Below are positions 21,789-33,146 of a stretch of DNA of 64,000 nt, piece after piece. This stretch comes from Pseudeuparius sepicola (lineage: Eukaryota > Arthropoda > Insecta > Coleoptera > Anthribidae): positions 565,501-629,500 of the forward strand of contig OY987304.1 of the NCBI GenBank assembly GCA_963920635.1, given 5' to 3'. Every line of letters begins with the position of its first letter. Positions within the stretch are counted from its first letter, which is position 1. The notes below the pieces were generated by a model. It was not told the origin of the DNA. It did not search any database and saw nothing but the letters and a program-made list of their open reading frames with translations. The position numbers were made by a program, and so were the translations under genes.

Positions 21789-23976
21789 TGGCCCCACAGA
21801 TAGAGATAGATGATGCCGCCATTTTGATCTATAAAGCGACAATTTGTTTGATAAAAACAAGTGTGTTTACATAACAAAAACAAAATTGGAGGTCGCTATA
21901 CGATAAGGAGCATAGTAAATCTCCTTTGGCAGCTATCTATAGATGATTGTCCCAAACCTAAGGTCTTTACATGGTAAACCTTACTATTGTATTTGGGTTT
22001 TATTATGTTTAATTTTTATGTAAGTCGCTTGTCGAACTTGTAAACAGCGGGATTTGATATTCTATCAGATCTGTTTGTTTAAGGGTACTGTGTACTTTTT
22101 TTTATTACAATCACCTATTTTTTTGTTAAGTCAACATTGGCTTGCACTTTTGGACTTTGAAAATCGTAAATAAAGTTTACATAGAAATTTCTTACTTTAG
22201 TTTTGATTTTTGTAGTTGGTTATGACATTTAAATTAACTTTTGAGTCAAGCACCAAAGTGGCATATGTGTTTGTACAGGTCCCAACTTCTTCATAATTGG
22301 AAATATAAAATTAGAATTGCTGTATTATCAAGGGTTCCTAAACTTAAATTCTTAAACGTGCCTTATAATTTTTTGCCTGTATTGTAGGTACTGATTTCAC
22401 GAAAAATGATGATTTCTGTCTCGATTAGATTATCGAAACAACTCAAAGATGCTCGCCACTGTAAAAACGGAAACGGCAAACAAATTTACACGGTACACCA
22501 TTGTTGCAGAATCTTTTATACATCGAATTGATAAGTACAATGGAAGTCGCACAGGTGCCACTTTCATTGTTGTTTGGGGCAGCCAACTCTAGAGAGAAAT
22601 AGGTTTCAAATGGCAATAAGTAAGACAAGGACGCCTAATGAACGTATCAGCTGATTCAGGCAAAGGAGGTATATAGGGATGTTGCATATTAATGGGCGAA
22701 TTTAATGGGCATGTTCCGTAATTCTCTTTATTGTATGATCTGTACTCCGAAATTCGGGGCTTGTTTGTAGGAATGAGAATTTTTCTATATAACCACAATT
22801 ATGTAAATATTGCACAGAAAAAAGTAGTGAATTGATTAAAAAAAATTACCTACATGGCAATTTTATGTACCTGGAAGTAAATTGAGACAAATAAAATACA
22901 AATCAAAAAATAAAAGTTTATTTTAAAATACCAAAACGACTAAATATCTAGGATAAGGCATACATTTTCAACTTTAATTACTTATAATATTTGATTTATT
23001 AATTTTTAAATTCAATTTAATAGGAAAAGCATGTAAGACAGGTAGCTTTTACATATTTTTATATATATTTTATATTGTTTAGACATCTAACAAAAAGAAT
23101 TACAAATAATTACCTTATTAAAGGGACCAGAACCTCAAGAATAATTCCATCTTTGACTACGAAGAGCTAGGTTCATAAGCACAATATTTTGCCAGTTTTT
23201 CCCTTGATAGTTTCTATCATGACTTGGAAAATAAAAAACTGTAGTAATTACATACTTTTTAAGTTTGCGCTGCCCAAAATTCTCTATGAAATTGCTCTCA
23301 ATAAATTGTTGACTACAAATGCAAGTAAATACTTGTAGACAGTACAAAATTTTTCCTTTTTATTGCTGCAATCCATTTGTCTCTAATATCACCTTATCTC
23401 TTGGAAAACTGCAAAGATATTAGCAAAGATTTTTAAGACTTACGAATGAAAGAAACCCCACTATTCTTAATCTTTCCGCCCCGTTTCGTACATCCAAATA
23501 ATCAACAGGAGTTGACCCTCTTTTTTGTAATTTACAACTTAAACAGAAAGAATATAGCCGCATAGCTAAATTAAATTTTCTCTCCGATCTAAAAATATAG
23601 TATTAAACCAAATACCAACTAAGAAAACTCAACGCAGTTTTATACGAAACTGCCACCACGACACGAACTCAAATCAAATATAAATAATACAATAATTACT
23701 CCTATTCGTATTGGGACTTGGGACAGAAGGAAAATTTAAATGACGTTTGACAACGGAACTCGTTTGAAGCACAGGACACAAAAATGGAAAGTTAGGACAA
23801 ACACCTCTTTTGTGTTATGTGGTTTTTGCCGGAATCAGCTGATTTATTTTCTATTTCACTTACTCAAGTTTGGCTGCCAGTTTCTCTCTCTACACTCCTT
23901 CCATCTACTTGTCATTTCAATGCTTTTATAAAATAAAAACATGCAAATGTGTCTGTTACAACGAATAATAAAGTAA
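21789..23976. other. Broad intron, no recognised feature
   Basis: About 2.2 kb of AT-rich DNA. Small open frames (for example 22443-22798 and 23135-23347 on the - strand) show no domain. No hairpin or target duplication was noticed. Confidence 0.4.
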
Positions 23977-24580
23977 TAGTTATTTATGTACCAAGGCACT
24001 GAAGTTCAACTTTTTATGACTCATGTGGAGTTTAGTTGCTGAGGCCTCAGGCCGAGGCAAATAAACCACATGAGTCATAAAAAGAACTTCAGTGCCGAGG
24101 TACATATTATATATTTTTTTGAAATCGGAAAAAAAATGTTTTATTAGGCAAGAAAATAATAATAAGGAATCACCCGTCCATGAACCGACTACGCGCGGCG
24201 TTGCTTGACTTTACCGATCGCTCTACCTAGGACAAGTATAATGACGTACGGCACCTTCCGACAGGAAAACCAAACTGCTGCTTCTTGTGCAGCCTACACA
24301 ACAAATCTATTGATATTCAAATTTACTAAAATATGTATACTGAAGGATTGCGCTTCTATAGAAAACAATTTCGTGTACGAAAAGTTAAATGAGCCTTTAT
24401 CGGCCGGGTTTTGAATATTTGGTCACTTTTGACGGGCGATTTCTCTGCGTCTGACGTTTGATGTTTACATCTCGCCAAGGCCTACTTATTGAAAAAATCG
24501 TACAATAATGGGATACATTATTGTACGATTTCTGTGCTTTTAATGACGATTTTGGGACATTTTAATGCCGATTTCAAGAA
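23977..24580 (+). mobile_element. Repeat family R1, copy E
   Basis: Complete copy with hairpin end (GCCTCAGGCCGAGGC loop variant) and body ending CGATTTCAAGAA. Confidence 0.7.
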
Positions 24581-24672
24581 ATAGTAATTTATGTACCAAG
24601 GCACTGAAGTTCAACTTTTTATGACTCATGTGGAGTTTAGTTGCTGAGGCCTCTGGCCGAGGCAAATAAACA
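24581..24672 (+). mobile_element. Repeat family R1, copy F, hairpin end only
   Basis: Directly abuts copy E and repeats TATGTACCAAGGCACTGAAG through GGCCGAGGCAAATAAAC, then stops. A head-to-tail partial copy. Confidence 0.65.
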
Positions 24673-25670
24673 CAACTAAATATTTTTAATTACCTAACAT
24701 TTTCATACACTATTACTTGGTATAATTATTTCTTTGAATACTTTCAATAATAATAACCTATTTTCCAGGAACATATCTATACTTGTTTCTGAATTTTTAG
24801 GCAGCTAGTTTTATTCCTTAGAGCTTTTTATTTTTGTTTGATTAAAAAATACAAGCAAAAGAAAACTTGGTAACTTCAACTTCTACCACTTTAATCTTTG
24901 CTTCAAAAATGAAAGTGAAGTGATTTTTAATACGTTCTTCTTTGATAAGCTTCAATAATTTTGCTGGCGGTGATCTGCGCAGCTTGCTGCTGTTGATTGC
25001 ATTTCTTCGGTTAATTCTATTTGCTCCAGAAATGCGGCTCTCTTCGTCGTATCGAGAATTACAATGTCTCCATTTTCCTCATCTCCCCGAGTTATTTCTT
25101 GAACTTCTTGAATATTATAGTCGATGACACCTAGAGTACTAAGCCACTTTCTAAATTTAGTTTCTTCTCTTGAAAACCTCAAAATCAGCAAGAAATCAGA
25201 AAATATCGATGAGAAAAAAATATTATTTGGCAAAAAATTATACCTATGGAATGCAATTTCACAATCTGGATGTAAAAGCCTCTTTGCATTTTTGCACCAG
25301 GTCATGTTTTGATCTCGTAAATATGAGAACGAAAAGCTATCAACCGTACAAAAGAAAAAATCGCGATTAAAAACTAAAAACGCATCTCTCATCAAAAAAG
25401 CATGTCACGGTGACTTTTATGATTTTACCGGCGCGTTCAAAAAGTATACCTAATGCAATTTCATTTATACTGTACACAAAAATTTAAACAAGGAATAAGG
25501 TACCCACTCAAACTGTCAAAATAGGGTTAAAAATGGCGGCGAATTCCATCTCTTTTCGTTCCCTGCGCCTTGCCGTGCGCAATAGGGCCAAAAGCGGTAT
25601 ATGCATTGATTAAGGTACGAATTCCTTATTCAATGGTATATGTTAATATACAGGTATATGGTACCTATGC
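24673..25670. other. AT-rich intron DNA with one weak ORF
   Basis: A 147-codon open frame on the - strand (24952-25395) has no family match that I recognise; its middle is Phe/Ile-rich and its end is EEMQSTAASCADHRQQNY. It could be a lost transposon exon or chance. Nothing else is seen. Confidence 0.2.
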
Positions 25671-25674
25671 ATAT

Positions 25675-28600
25675 CGTCGTTTAAGAAACAATACCGCCTA
25701 AGTGACATTTTTGTCAAAATTGAGGTTTTGCATAAAATACCCTTATAGCGCCTATGTACATCGTCTAAAACCGCCCAACTGCTGTTTAAATCAGCTGTTT
25801 TGCCTCCCCGACCGTTGTAAAAATACCGCCTATCTAAAATCATTTGACAATACCGCCGATGTCCCAGTGAGCCCATGGTATTTTGAGGTTATCCAAGCAC
25901 GCCAGCAGTTTGTCAGGAAATTATAATAAATAAGGTAAGTAAAATGTTTGGAAAGTTATATTTATTGTACTGCACGTGTATACTATTTAAAAAAGTATCA
26001 GTTATGCTTGGAGTTATTGAATTAATGCATAAAAATCTGACTTAAATGTGACCATGGAGTTAGGCGGTATTGAATGTATCAAATTAATTATTTCTTCCAA
26101 GTATTCATGCGACATAGGCGGAATTACTTGTCATGGCTTTTTTGTTTTATCCCCTAATGTGTTCTGTTTATTACAGATATGGACTGGGAAGACAGTGAGT
26201 CGTTGTCCGAGGAAGCGGCAGAAGATAATGGTGATTTTTATACCGATTCAGAACTTTTCAATGCCCTTGAAGAATACCAAAGAAAGTCAAGAGGTGTACA
26301 GTCTACAAACTATCCGATAGAGAACGACACTTTCTCAGTTTTATTACCACTTGAAAATTTAGTAGAGGATACTCTGACTAGTCCGATGTTAGCTGAGGCT
26401 GTGTCGTCTGATTCTCAAAGCAAATCAAATCAAACTCGCAGTGAATTAGCAAGTGAGAGGGAAACAATAGAATATGAAAACCAATTTGAAGTAAGCACAG
26501 CTGACGACAGTGATTATATACCTGAAGCAGAATCAGATTTAGAGTCAGATAGCGCATCGGAACCAGTAAGAAGTGACAATGAACAAGGGGAAACAAATGT
26601 TACTGAAGCTGCTTCTTTTACAGACAGTTTACCTTTGGTTGAAGTTTCAAACATTCCTTTTGATGGTGATGCACATAAAGAAAAAAAAAGGAAACTAAAA
26701 AACAAGGGTGAATGGAAATCCACCCAAAACAAGAAATTACGCATGGAAGGAAAAGCCTATTTGGGTTATCGTAGAACTCGACAAGGACAGATTTTTCACG
26801 ATGTTAAGAAAAATGAACGTAAAATGGGGCCACCTTGTCGTTCTGAAACCTGCAAAAAATCAAAGATTAGGTCATGCAATGAATTGCCAGATGAAAAAAG
26901 GAAAGAACTTTTTAATGCTTTCTGGGAAACCATGAACTGGGATCAAAGGAGAACGTTTATAGTCAATACTGTAGAGAAGACACCTGTTAAACGTCGCAGA
27001 AAAGAAATAGTTGAGAATTCCAGACGTCAAGCATCCCTGAATTATTTCCTTAATATAAATGGTGTTAGAAAACAAGTATGCCGTAATACTTATCTTAACA
27101 CTTTTGGAATAAAAAAATGGACAGTACGTTATTGGATTGATCATAACCAGAAAACAGAAACTATAGCTCCAAATTCTTCAATAACTCATTCACAAACTGC
27201 TGATGTAGCGTCACGTAAACGAAGAGTTGATAGGGAATTTGTTAAAACGTTCTTAGATTCTTTACCTAAAATGCCTTCCCATTATTGTAGGCAATCTAGT
27301 ACCCGAAAATATTTAGAACCTATAGTTACGTCAGTGTCTCAGCTATATAATTTATATCTCGAGAAATGCCAACAAGAGAATGTTGAAAAGATGAGCAGAT
27401 TTACTTTTGATTCAATTTTTAAAAAAGAGAATCTTTCACTGTTTTTGCCGAAAAAAGATCTGTGTGATTTGTGCTGTGCATACCAAGCAGGAAATCTTGA
27501 TGAGGAAAAATACCTCATACATGTAGAACAAAAGGATAGAGCTCGAATTGAAAAAAATCAGGACAAGGAAAAGGCAGCAAATAATCTAGCACACGTTTTT
27601 ACCCAAGACCTTCAAGCCGTTAAGTTAGCTCCTCTTACAAAAGCTAGCGCATTTTATTACAAAAAAAAGCTGAACGTACACAACTTTACAATGTATAATC
27701 TTCAAAGCCATGAAGTTGTTTGCCACTGGTTCGATGAAACCGTCACAGATCTTGTAGCATCTTCATTTGCAACATGTATTGTTCACACATTATCTAACAT
27801 TTTGCAAAATAATCGTTTGCCAGTTATCCTTTGGTCAGACGGCTGCAATTATCAAAATCGTAACGTAGTATTATCTAATGCGCTGTTACATTTGAGCAAA
27901 GAGTTAAACGTTGATATAGAGCAGAAATTTCTGACCAAAGGACATACACAGATGGAATGTGATTCTGTGCATAGTGCCATCGAAACAAAACTAAAAAACA
28001 AGGACATTTATCTACCTGGACAATACTGTACTATTACAAGAGAAGCTAGACGCAAGCCTTTTCCATATGAAAGTCATTTCCTTGATTATACTTTCTTTAA
28101 AGACTATTCAGGCAGAAATTTTCTGGTATATGACTCAATCAGACCAGGAAGAACAACGGGCGATCCAACGGTTGTGGATATCAAGGCGATGAAGTACAGT
28201 AATGGTGAGATTAGTTTCAAAACCAACTTTGATCATGAGTATTGTACTTTACCCAGAAGACAGAAAAAAAATGCTGATAGTTTGTATTCCCTTGCCAGTG
28301 CTCCTCCTTTAAACAAAGAAAGAAGAAAAATTTCATATTCGAAATGGAAAAATCTTCAGGAACTGAAGACCGTCTTAACTCAAGATTGTCACTCATTTTA
28401 TAATGAGATTCCCCATGATGGGCAATCTTAAGCGATGTGCTTTATTATTATTAGACTTTATTATAATATACATTGAAGACTTCATATCTGTTTTTTCTTA
28501 AATTAACACTATTAATTAATACCTAAGTACCTACTTACCTTCTAATTAAACTTACACCTTATGGTGTGTCTCTTATTTCAAATAAACATCACAGAGGACC

Positions 28601-28847
28601 AATAATAATACCGCCTATAATACAGTTGCATTAATTTCTGCCCAACCAATACCGCCTAAGTAGCAAAAAATAAAAAAATATAAATATTAAAGAAAATTGT
28701 ATTTGGATTATCGATCAGTTGTCTATTTTGATATTAAAGTCTTAAAATTAGATCAGGCTTTCAATAACTATAGTTACGAAACACTTTTTGTTGCCTCCTG
28801 AAAAGTTAACCTTATTGTACTTAGGCGGTATTGTTTCTTAAACGACG
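25675..28847 (+). mobile_element. Intact-looking DNA transposon with DUF7869-type transposase
   Basis: Inverted ends CGTCGTTTAAGAAACAATAC and GTATTGTTTCTTAAACGACG continue through CGCCTAAGT (about 29 bp). ATAT at 25671-25674 and 28848-28851 is the likely 4-bp target duplication, though as a palindrome it could instead be part of the repeat or reflect a TA duplication. AATACCGCC-type motifs recur near both ends in both orientations (25690, 25823, 25850, 26065 inverted, 28608, 28648, 28824 inverted), like subterminal transposase-binding sites. The single long ORF fills most of the 3.17 kb. Inserted in the broad intron, 32 bases before core exon 5. Confidence 0.8.
26179..28434 (+). CDS. Transposase-like protein with DUF7869-type domain, 750 aa
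   Basis: ATG at 26179, stop TAA after QS; uninterrupted. Residues 1-170 are acidic and Ser-rich; 175-215 are Lys-rich (possible nuclear signal). 220-330 contain CRSETCKKSKIRSCNELPDE, a Trp-rich stretch (FWETMNWDQRRTFI) and RKQVCRNTYLNTFGIKKWTV, probably DNA-binding. 360-480 include KDLCDLCCAYQAGN. The C-terminal half carries FTQDLQAVKLAPL (D477), LWSDGCNYQNRNVV (D554) and GHTQMECDSVHSAIE (D595, E602), which would suit an RNase-H-fold D-D-D/E catalytic triad. The insect family with this DQ.., SDGC.QN, GHT..D.VH pattern is generally annotated only as uncharacterised. Function inferred from the flanking inverted repeats. Codon use is AT-rich, unlike broad exons. Confidence 0.75.
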
Positions 28848-28879
28848 ATATGTTGCCTAACCTCACAATTTCGTTTCAG

Positions 28880-29050
28880 GGAATGGCATAAGCAGTACGG
28901 AACGGGAAAACTCGCCGTGCTCCCCCTCTCCCACCCTTCACGGTAGGTGCGACAACGGCGAAAACGTCAAGTCGGAACCGATGGAATTGCTGTGTTCTAG
29001 TAACCAGCAGGACGACCACTCCGACGGCAGCGAGGACGGCAACGACAACG
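28880..29050 (+). CDS. br: broad core exon 5: acidic and Ser-rich linker
   Basis: Acceptor TCGTTTCAG and donor GTAAGC. It encodes GNGISSTERENSPCSPSPT, then SEPMELLCSSNQQDDHSDGS and a short acidic stretch ending in Asn. Frame is kept from exon 4 (phase 1) into exon 6. The exon lies only 29-32 bases from the right end of the DUF7869-type transposon; CTAAC in between is a good branch-point match, so acceptor function is probably kept (inference). Confidence 0.93.
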
Positions 29051-29136
29051 GTAAGCGATCTGTCTTCACTGACGGCGAATCGCCGTTGAATAATCTTCGG
29101 TCGAAACTCCCGCCACCAACTTTCTTCTTGTTCCAG

Positions 29137-29331
29137 GTCCGGGCGTGGGCGGCATGTCCGGCCCCGGGGGGCTGGGGCACTGTCCCCCGGGTCCTGGGGA
29201 CCCGGACGACCAGAGGGACAGTCCCCTGGGTCCCCCCTACCTCTCGGGGGAGGGGAAACTGTTCGCGACGGCGGCCGGGACCTTCAATTTCAGCATGGCC
29301 GCGCTGGCGGCAGATCCCACCGGACTTGGAG
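29137..29331 (+). CDS. br: broad core exon 6: Gly/Pro-rich linker
   Basis: Separated from exon 5 by an 86-base intron; acceptor TTGTTCCAG, donor GTAAGC. It encodes GPGVGGMSGPGGLGHCPPGP, PYLSGEGKLFATAAGTFNFS and MAALAADPTGLG. GTFNFSMAALAADPTGL resembles the last conserved linker of Broad. GC-rich wobble positions contrast with the AT-rich intron DNA around it. Phase 1 at both ends. Confidence 0.92.
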
Positions 29332-29503
29332 GTAAGCGGAGGAAGATCTTATCCTCGAGGTGGGGTATTACGCGGGTTATGGTCGAGACGCGATGTCAGC
29401 GTTATGATGACGTCATGGGAATGCAGACAATAGTCGTTGACGTCAGGGGGACATGAAGGAGAATCATCTGACGGCATTCCTGTGACGTCAGCATACAGTA
29501 GTA

Positions 29504-30645
29504 CGAGGTCAACGATAAAGACAGGCTATGGCGCTAACGCATAATCGCGCAGTCACGTGACCAACTTAGTCCTATATAATAAAAGGCATTTTTGGAGATA
29601 AGTAGAAAAAACAAATTTCGTAACAATTTGGCGAGTTTTCTTTCATTATCGGTTTTGTGTATCCAGGCTTTCTCTAATTGTTTTTTCCAAATTTTCAACC
29701 TGGCTCAGCTGTTTTAGGCTGAGAGTTAAACGGCACTGCACTCAAATATTTTGGCACATTCTCAAAAATTGTTGGGACACCACCTTCCTTTAGCTTAGGT
29801 GATATTCTCTATAGGTATTTTCCTCCCGCAACACATTTGTCCACTTTAATTGTTTCACTTTCTTGAAAATGTGTTAGCCATACTTACTTAAGGGTTTTTT
29901 AGAAATTAAATCTCAGTTGGAACTTCATCCATTTTTGGCGCAAATTTTCATCCCGTTGTTGTTATGGTGACATTTTCTTTCTGGCTTTTGTAATATGTAT
30001 AAATATAATATAAAAAGACCCAATATTTGGTATTTAGGTTATTTTTTTACGAAATAAAAATGAAAACTCACCTCAGTATACTGTAAATATTGACGAGGTC
30101 CCAGTTGAACGGCAGCGCGAAAGGCCGAATAGGAACCGTATCAGGGCGTGGGTCGACAACGAAAATCCTCGTGTACGTTACAACACTGATCTATTTCGCG
30201 CAAGATGAATGGTGAATACAAAATACACAAACCCGAACGTGGTCAACGGGAACGGCTTCCAGCCAAACGGACCGTCTGAACTCGCGGATCTCCCGTAAGC
30301 AGTTCACCCGTCTGTGTCTCAGGCTACACTGCCCATTCCGTGGGGAGAATTCCCCTTACAGCGCTCACGCGTCGGCGCGAGCGGCACCAATACTCCTGGA
30401 CGGCACGGCTCCCACCCAGAGGCCATAATAACACCTGGTCGGTTCCCCTCCGCCAGGACACACGCGCACTAGACACAAACTTGTTCCTAAACTATGAACT
30501 AAGACGTTTAAAAACACTTTAAACATTTAAAGCTTCTCAAAACCCAAGCTGCCGCTTTCAGTTATGTGACAAATGACATGTAACGTCGGACTAAGATGGT
30601 CACGTCATTTTTGTGCGCCATGGCCTGTCTTTATCGTAGGCCTCG
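29504..30645 (+). mobile_element. Non-autonomous DNA transposon with perfect 9-bp TSD
   Basis: ACAGTAGTA flanks both ends (29495-29503, 30646-30654). Ends CGAGGTCAACGATAAAGACA and inverse match over about 75 bp with small gaps, through AGGCYATGGCGC and GGACTAAG. A 9-bp duplication suggests a Mutator-like or Merlin-like family. A coding scrap at 30064-30207 on the + strand (VNIDEVPVERQRERPNRNRI to DLFRAR and stop) may be a transposase-exon remnant. Confidence 0.75.
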
Positions 30646-30699
30646 ACAGTAGTAGGTAACCCTCGTACTGTACTTGTCTTGGGTTACTGACTCACCCTG

Positions 30700-32011
30700 T
30701 ATATGCAACGGTTAAATGGGGAAAATGTTGCGCAATTTTGAGGTCAATAAAACGGTACAAATAGATTTTTAATATATTTTTTTCGTTTTTGAGTTATTTT
30801 GAAAAAAGTAAAATTTTCCGTTTTCGATTTTATTTTTTTCTGAAGTTGTTATCACTGATAGGAAAAAAGAAAAACACTTTCTTGTGTCACTTTTTAACGG
30901 GCTTTAAGATGGCGTTTCTAGATTTGTTCTACAACATTTCGTTTTTGGGAAACCATCTTCAACTTTATTTTTTTAAATACGGACCTGGATTTTTTTGCTG
31001 ATTTTGAAAGCACTTTTCATTGCAAAGATCATGATGTATGATATGAAATATTTTTAAAATGTTTTGAGACAATAATTATACTGAAAATTCCTTTTTTACA
31101 TTCATTTTTTCTATTGCGGCCCTGTATTTGATAATAAGAAGTCTAAATATTAATCAGTATTATTGTCAACAATTTAACTTACAGTTTATTTTTTCTTCTA
31201 AAACTTAATATTTTTAAATACGGCCCTGTCTGGTTAGGGTTTTCCTCTGTTGTCAAAGATATTATCGTTGGTTGTTGTACAGCAAACAGTGTCGCATTGT
31301 GTTTTGGAGTAAATTCTTCCCTTTTTCTAATTGTGAGAAGAAAGCTTTAAACCAATGAAACCAATAACTTTTGCCATTTATTAATTGCTACAATACATTC
31401 GTTCGGCCTCTACACTATTTCTGTGACGTTAAATTTGTCGTCATTTGAAAAAGCACCCTCCATTTCTAATAATACAAATGTTTATTAACTAAACGGTACA
31501 GTGGGAGTGACAGATAAGTTGTAAGTTAAATAATTGTTGACAATACTGATTAATATTTAGACTTCTCATTAATAAATACAGGGCCGCATTAGAAAAAAAT
31601 GAATGGAAAAAAAGGAATTTTCAGTACAATTGTCTCAAAACATTTTAAAACTATTTCGTGTTATACATCGTGATATTTGCAATGAAAAGTATTTTCAAAA
31701 TCTGCAAAAAAATCCAGGTCCCTATTTAAAAAAATAAAGTTGAAGATCGTTTCTCAAAAACGAAATGTTGTAGAACAAATCTAAAAACGCCACCGTAAAG
31801 CCCGTTAAAAAGTGCCATAAGAAAGTGTTTTTCTTTTCTTTTTCTATCTGTGATGACAAGTTCAGAAAAATAAAATAGAAAACGCAAAATATCACTTTTT
31901 TCAAAATAACTTAAAATTGCGCAACTTTTTCCCCATTTAACCGTTGTTCTTTATCTCACCGTTTGCAAGATCCCTTTGCTGTTCATTCTTATCCGGGGCA
32001 CATTGTATACT
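30700..32011. mobile_element. Foldback family F1, copy 1
   Basis: Arms GCAACGGTTAAATGGGGAAA (left, about 30706) and its inverse (right, about 31930) run inward several hundred bases. The right end GGGGCACATTGTATA matches the left end of copy 2 at 35688. The centre (31250-31520) holds unrelated AT-rich sequence. No ORF of note. Confidence 0.6.
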
Positions 32012-32279
32012 TCAAAATGGCTACTTTTTCCATCTGATAAATACTACAAAAGTGTCAAATTGATATAGTCCTAACCTGAAAATAAAAGGTCGAATTAACA
32101 ATATCGACCTACTGCCAAACTAAAATGTCTTGCCCCACAGACAAGAAACCTAACCTAAGAAATAGACAGTTAATCCTTAACAAAACATAACCCCACTAAC
32201 ACGTCCGCAATTGTTTATGCCAATCGGCAGTTAACTGACAACAGTTAACTGCGTTTAATTCAAGCAATGTTCGTTCCAG

Positions 32280-32330
32280 GGCTGAACCAATCGCTGCAGG
32301 GCAACGACAGTCTGGCCGGCACGTCGCAAG
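32280..32330 (+). CDS. br: broad core exon 7: last common exon
   Basis: A 51-base exon with acceptor TTCGTTCCAG and donor GTAGGC. It encodes LNQSLQGNDSLAGTSQ, a short segment that in Broad proteins precedes the splice to the zinc-finger exons. It is too short for an ORF scan; the call rests on phase (1 in, 1 out), on the Gly-Leu junction with exon 6, and on the conserved sequence. From here splicing can go to the exon at 42878 or the one at 58784. Confidence 0.9.
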
Positions 32331-32334
32331 GTAG

Positions 32335-32480
32335 GCAACCAAACATACATATAAGTCGCCGCCGCGGCTCGCCACGTCATTCGATTGGTCCGACCGCGGT
32401 TAGGGTCGGTCCGATTGGTCGAAAATGACAGGGCGGGACGCGGCTTTAAGAGTTTGAGCGTAACGCTCGGGTTTCTAGCT
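32335..32480 (+). promoter_or_regulatory. Intronic promoter-like block with inverted CCAAT boxes
   Basis: Immediately after core exon 7 lies a GC-rich patch with CGATTGGTCCGACCG facing CGGTCCGATTGGTCG (two ATTGG boxes in a palindrome), a GGGCGGG box and TTTAAG downstream. This layout is promoter-like but has no known partner exon. Could be an alternative start for a short transcript, or a splicing/enhancer element. Confidence 0.3.
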
Positions 32481-33146
32481 TTTCTGTGCGTTCTGCATCG
32501 TACTGTGTGTTCTATTACATGTTTTATTTTATGGAATGTGTCGATTTGTGTTTGTTCGTAAGGAAAGTGTCCTTGGTCTGATGATTTGTGTGCAAAATAG
32601 GTTTTTTGAAGTGAATTCGAACGGAGTCTGCCAAGAGGCAAACAATATTCAAAAGGAAAACGCGTACGATTCGTAAAATATTGAAGTATGTAGTGAAATA
32701 ATTGAAGAGAAAATGAAGAAAGTGATATATTGGTGTAAAATAATTTCATATTGTGTATTGTGTAATATTTAAATATTGTAATTTTGTGAAATGTTGCAAA
32801 AATGAGCAAATTTAATTTAATATTCATTCAATCTTACTGAAATTAATTTTTTTTTGTAGTTTTTTAACTGTAAATATATTTAGTTTGTACAAAATACTAT
32901 GTATATAAATCATGTTTTAACTTCTTTAATTTCAAAGATAATTTTATTATAAATAATTTAAAGCTTTCACTAGCGTAAACTTGAGCATAGACAAGCACTT
33001 TTTGCATCATTTTTTTATTTTATACCTAGAAAACGCAAATTTTAATGACTAGGTACGATTTATTTTTTACACAACAACGAATCATACACAGTCAACTAAC
33101 ATTTGTTTTTTCTATGTGCCCCTTGGGTACCACTTGTATACACTTT
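32481..33146. other. Broad intron, nothing recognised
   Basis: AT-rich. The apparent 190-codon reverse frame overlapping core exon 7 is a shadow of the exon and its flank. Confidence 0.4.

Noticed and set aside
24952..25395. 147-codon reverse ORF as a host gene
   Set aside because: No recognised family, no splice context; kept only as a weak note.
28981..29456. 150- and 103-codon frames spanning broad exons 5 and 6
   Set aside because: Read through introns and wrong phase; explained by the spliced broad exons.
32255..32827. 190-codon reverse frame over core exon 7
   Set aside because: No domain, crosses an exon and promoter-like block; shadow.
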